From: Candidatus Neomarinimicrobiota bacterium
GTDB taxonomy: Bacteria > Fidelibacterota > UBA2242 > B5-G15
Direction of reading: 5' to 3'
Assembly: GCA_017656425.1 (NCBI GenBank)
Contig: JACDNV010000001.1
Location: 62,001 to 126,000 of the forward strand
DNA length: 64,000 nucleotides
Under the pieces are notes generated by a model. That model worked only from the letters and a program-made list of their open reading frames with translations, had not been told where the DNA came from and made no database searches. Shown in pieces: positions 62,817 through 64,000 of the stretch. The translations under genes and the position numbers were made by a program. Position 1 is the first letter of the stretch. Every line of letters starts with the position of its first letter.

Positions 62817-64000
62817 TTAAAATGAAAAACCGAGACCAACTGCAAATACAGAAGCAGTTTTATCATATTTTTCAACAACAGGGATACTTTGTGTGTCAAG
62901 AAGATGTGTAAAATTCTTTTCTGATTGACTATAAAACGTTGTAGAAAATCCAGCAGAAAGGAAAACGCCTTGCGCCAGTATAAACTTCCCACCAACCCCA
63001 ATTGTTTGTGAATCAAGTCCATAGGTCATATCGCTCTGGTAATTTTCCATCGCCCCTGTTCTTGATAACAGATATCCAGCACTTATAGATAATTTGTCAA
63101 GAAAATCATATTCAGCACCCACTCCAACTTCATATTCATTATTTACATATTCCTCTTTTCCATCCCAATCAATATCACTATTAATGAAATAATTTATATC
63201 ACTCATTACTTTTAACTTTGGTGAAAACTTTGCAAATGCACCAAAAGCAACCATTGATGGAATATCTGAACCAATTTCGGCACCATCAGGGAACTTAGTA
63301 ATGGGATCTCCGTCTTGAGTATATCCCACCAATACATCCTTTTTTGTTTCGTTCTTTACTTTCATCGATCCTTTCATCTCATATCTGAAGCTAACCATTA
63401 GATTATCATTTAATTTAACATTTAAACCAATAACAGGTATAACACTTGATCCTTTCTGCGTTACATCAGCTTCCTGATCAGCCATAAGAATTGCTTTTGC
63501 CGCCATCTGAGCTGCTACCGTTGCAAAATAAGCAGCACTATCTAGCATTCCTATATTACTATAATACTGGGCTGCCTGGGCAGCACTTCCACTTAAATTA
63601 TTGAAAAAATCCTGAGCTGGTGCTGGATTAACATTTTCACCCTGAGTCACTGTGACATTCTTCAAATACCCCTCATATTTATTAACAGCACTTACATATC
63701 TACCACCGATACTTATAGCCAGCATATCATTGATCTTATATGCTATATTTGAAGTAATCCCATAATATACAGAGGAACCTTTAAAATATAAGTCTATACC
63801 GTAATCTGTCACACCATACTGTCCTAACCCAGGTTTCAAATCTGAGTATGGTAATTCAAAAGACGGTAAACCTTTTTCAAACTCTGCACTCCCACCACCT
63901 CCTATAGGTCCAAATCCAAGTGAAAAAGCTAATTTCCCTCTATTTATAACAGAATAAATGTTTGGGAATACCAATGCTTTAACCTGCCCCTCGTATTTAC
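62817..64000 (-). CDS. FadL/OmpP1-like outer-membrane protein, partial
   Basis: A minus-strand reading frame open to the right edge, so the start lies outside the window. About 394 codons are visible. The sequence is barrel-like: GKLAFSLGFGPIGGGGSAEF, YGITSNIAYKINDMLAISIG, IPVIGLNVKLNDNLMVSFRY and the last strand ASVFAVGLGFSF with C-terminal Phe. This matches the FadL/TodX (hydrophobic-compound transport) family, as do the spaced glycines. A 60-residue Ala/Gln-rich loop (DFFNNLSGSAAQAAQYYSN, ATVAAQMAAKAILMADQE) interrupts it and is unusual. The in-frame TTG at 63974 is not the real start, since the frame runs on to the edge. Confidence 0.82.
   Translation of the reverse strand, partial: KYEGQVKALVFPNIYSVINRGKLAFSLGFGPIGGGGSAEFEKGLPSFELPYSDLKPGLGQYGVTDYGIDLYFKGSSVYYGITSNIAYKINDMLAISIGGRYVSAVNKYEGYLKNVTVTQGENVNPAPAQDFFNNLSGSAAQAAQYYSNIGMLDSAAYFATVAAQMAAKAILMADQEADVTQKGSSVIPVIGLNVKLNDNLMVSFRYEMKGSMKVKNETKKDVLVGYTQDGDPITKFPDGAEIGSDIPSMVAFGAFAKFSPKLKVMSDINYFINSDIDWDGKEEYVNNEYEVGVGAEYDFLDKLSISAGYLLSRTGAMENYQSDMTYGLDSQTIGVGGKFILAQGVFLSAGFSTTFYSQSEKNFTHLLDTQSIPVVEKYDKTASVFAVGLGFSF

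Overview
The window is an A+T-rich bacterial chromosome segment (about one third G+C by eye), densely coded and mostly on the minus strand. The cell has an outer membrane: there are two TonB-dependent receptors, an Omp85/surface-antigen barrel, a FadL-like barrel and several signal-peptide or lipoprotein products. DUF4159 and DUF4175 proteins, a CarboxypepD_reg-type TonB receptor and a BtuG-like beta-propeller suggest an uncultured lineage of the Fibrobacterota-Chlorobi-Bacteroidota (FCB) type, but the sequence alone does not fix the phylum. A complete group 3b [NiFe] hydrogenase points to anaerobic or microaerobic metabolism.

Layout. 1-7.6 kb is accessory: a cut-off secreted protein, an exported nitroreductase, an overlapping steroid-5-alpha-reductase-like/SDR pair, a lipoprotein, a one-gene integron-cassette-like unit with two attC-like sites, a ClpP/SppA-like protease with a small partner, and a decayed spacer. 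7.6-11.4 kb holds tRNA(CAT) and three nucleotide-sugar genes (wbpA, rfbB, ugd). 11.4-21.6 kb is housekeeping: a VWA membrane protein, tsaD, ybbR, rpsA, cmk, scpB, scpA, trpS, an HNH nuclease and a zinc protein. 22-33.6 kb is the hydrogenase island in the order hypF-C-D-E-A-B, hydB-G-D-A, maturation protease and a receiver-only regulator, followed by a tandem-ACT protein. 33.9-41.6 kb has a CMD-family protein, ilvE, transketolase, and a response regulator with a large hybrid kinase.

41.7-43.8 kb carries an orphan tryptophan synthase beta chain (trpB2) behind what reads as a complete leader-peptide attenuator: a 19-residue peptide with tandem Trp codons, an antiterminator helix and a competing terminator. 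43.9-52.8 kb contains two TonB receptors, transporters, tRNA-Leu and tRNA-Pro, two convergent small membrane paralogues, yjbQ, and a cobalamin riboswitch that controls a beta-propeller lipoprotein resembling Bacteroides BtuG, divergent from a TonB receptor. 52.8-64 kb holds a DUF4159-DUF4175-TPR-exported-protein operon, a UMF1-type MFS transporter and two outer-membrane proteins, the last cut by the right edge.

The most noteworthy items are the trpB2 attenuator, the riboswitch-controlled BtuG-like locus with a hairpin over its ribosome binding site, the integron-like cassette, and the steroid-type reductase/SDR pair. No integrase, transposase, CRISPR array or rRNA gene was seen.
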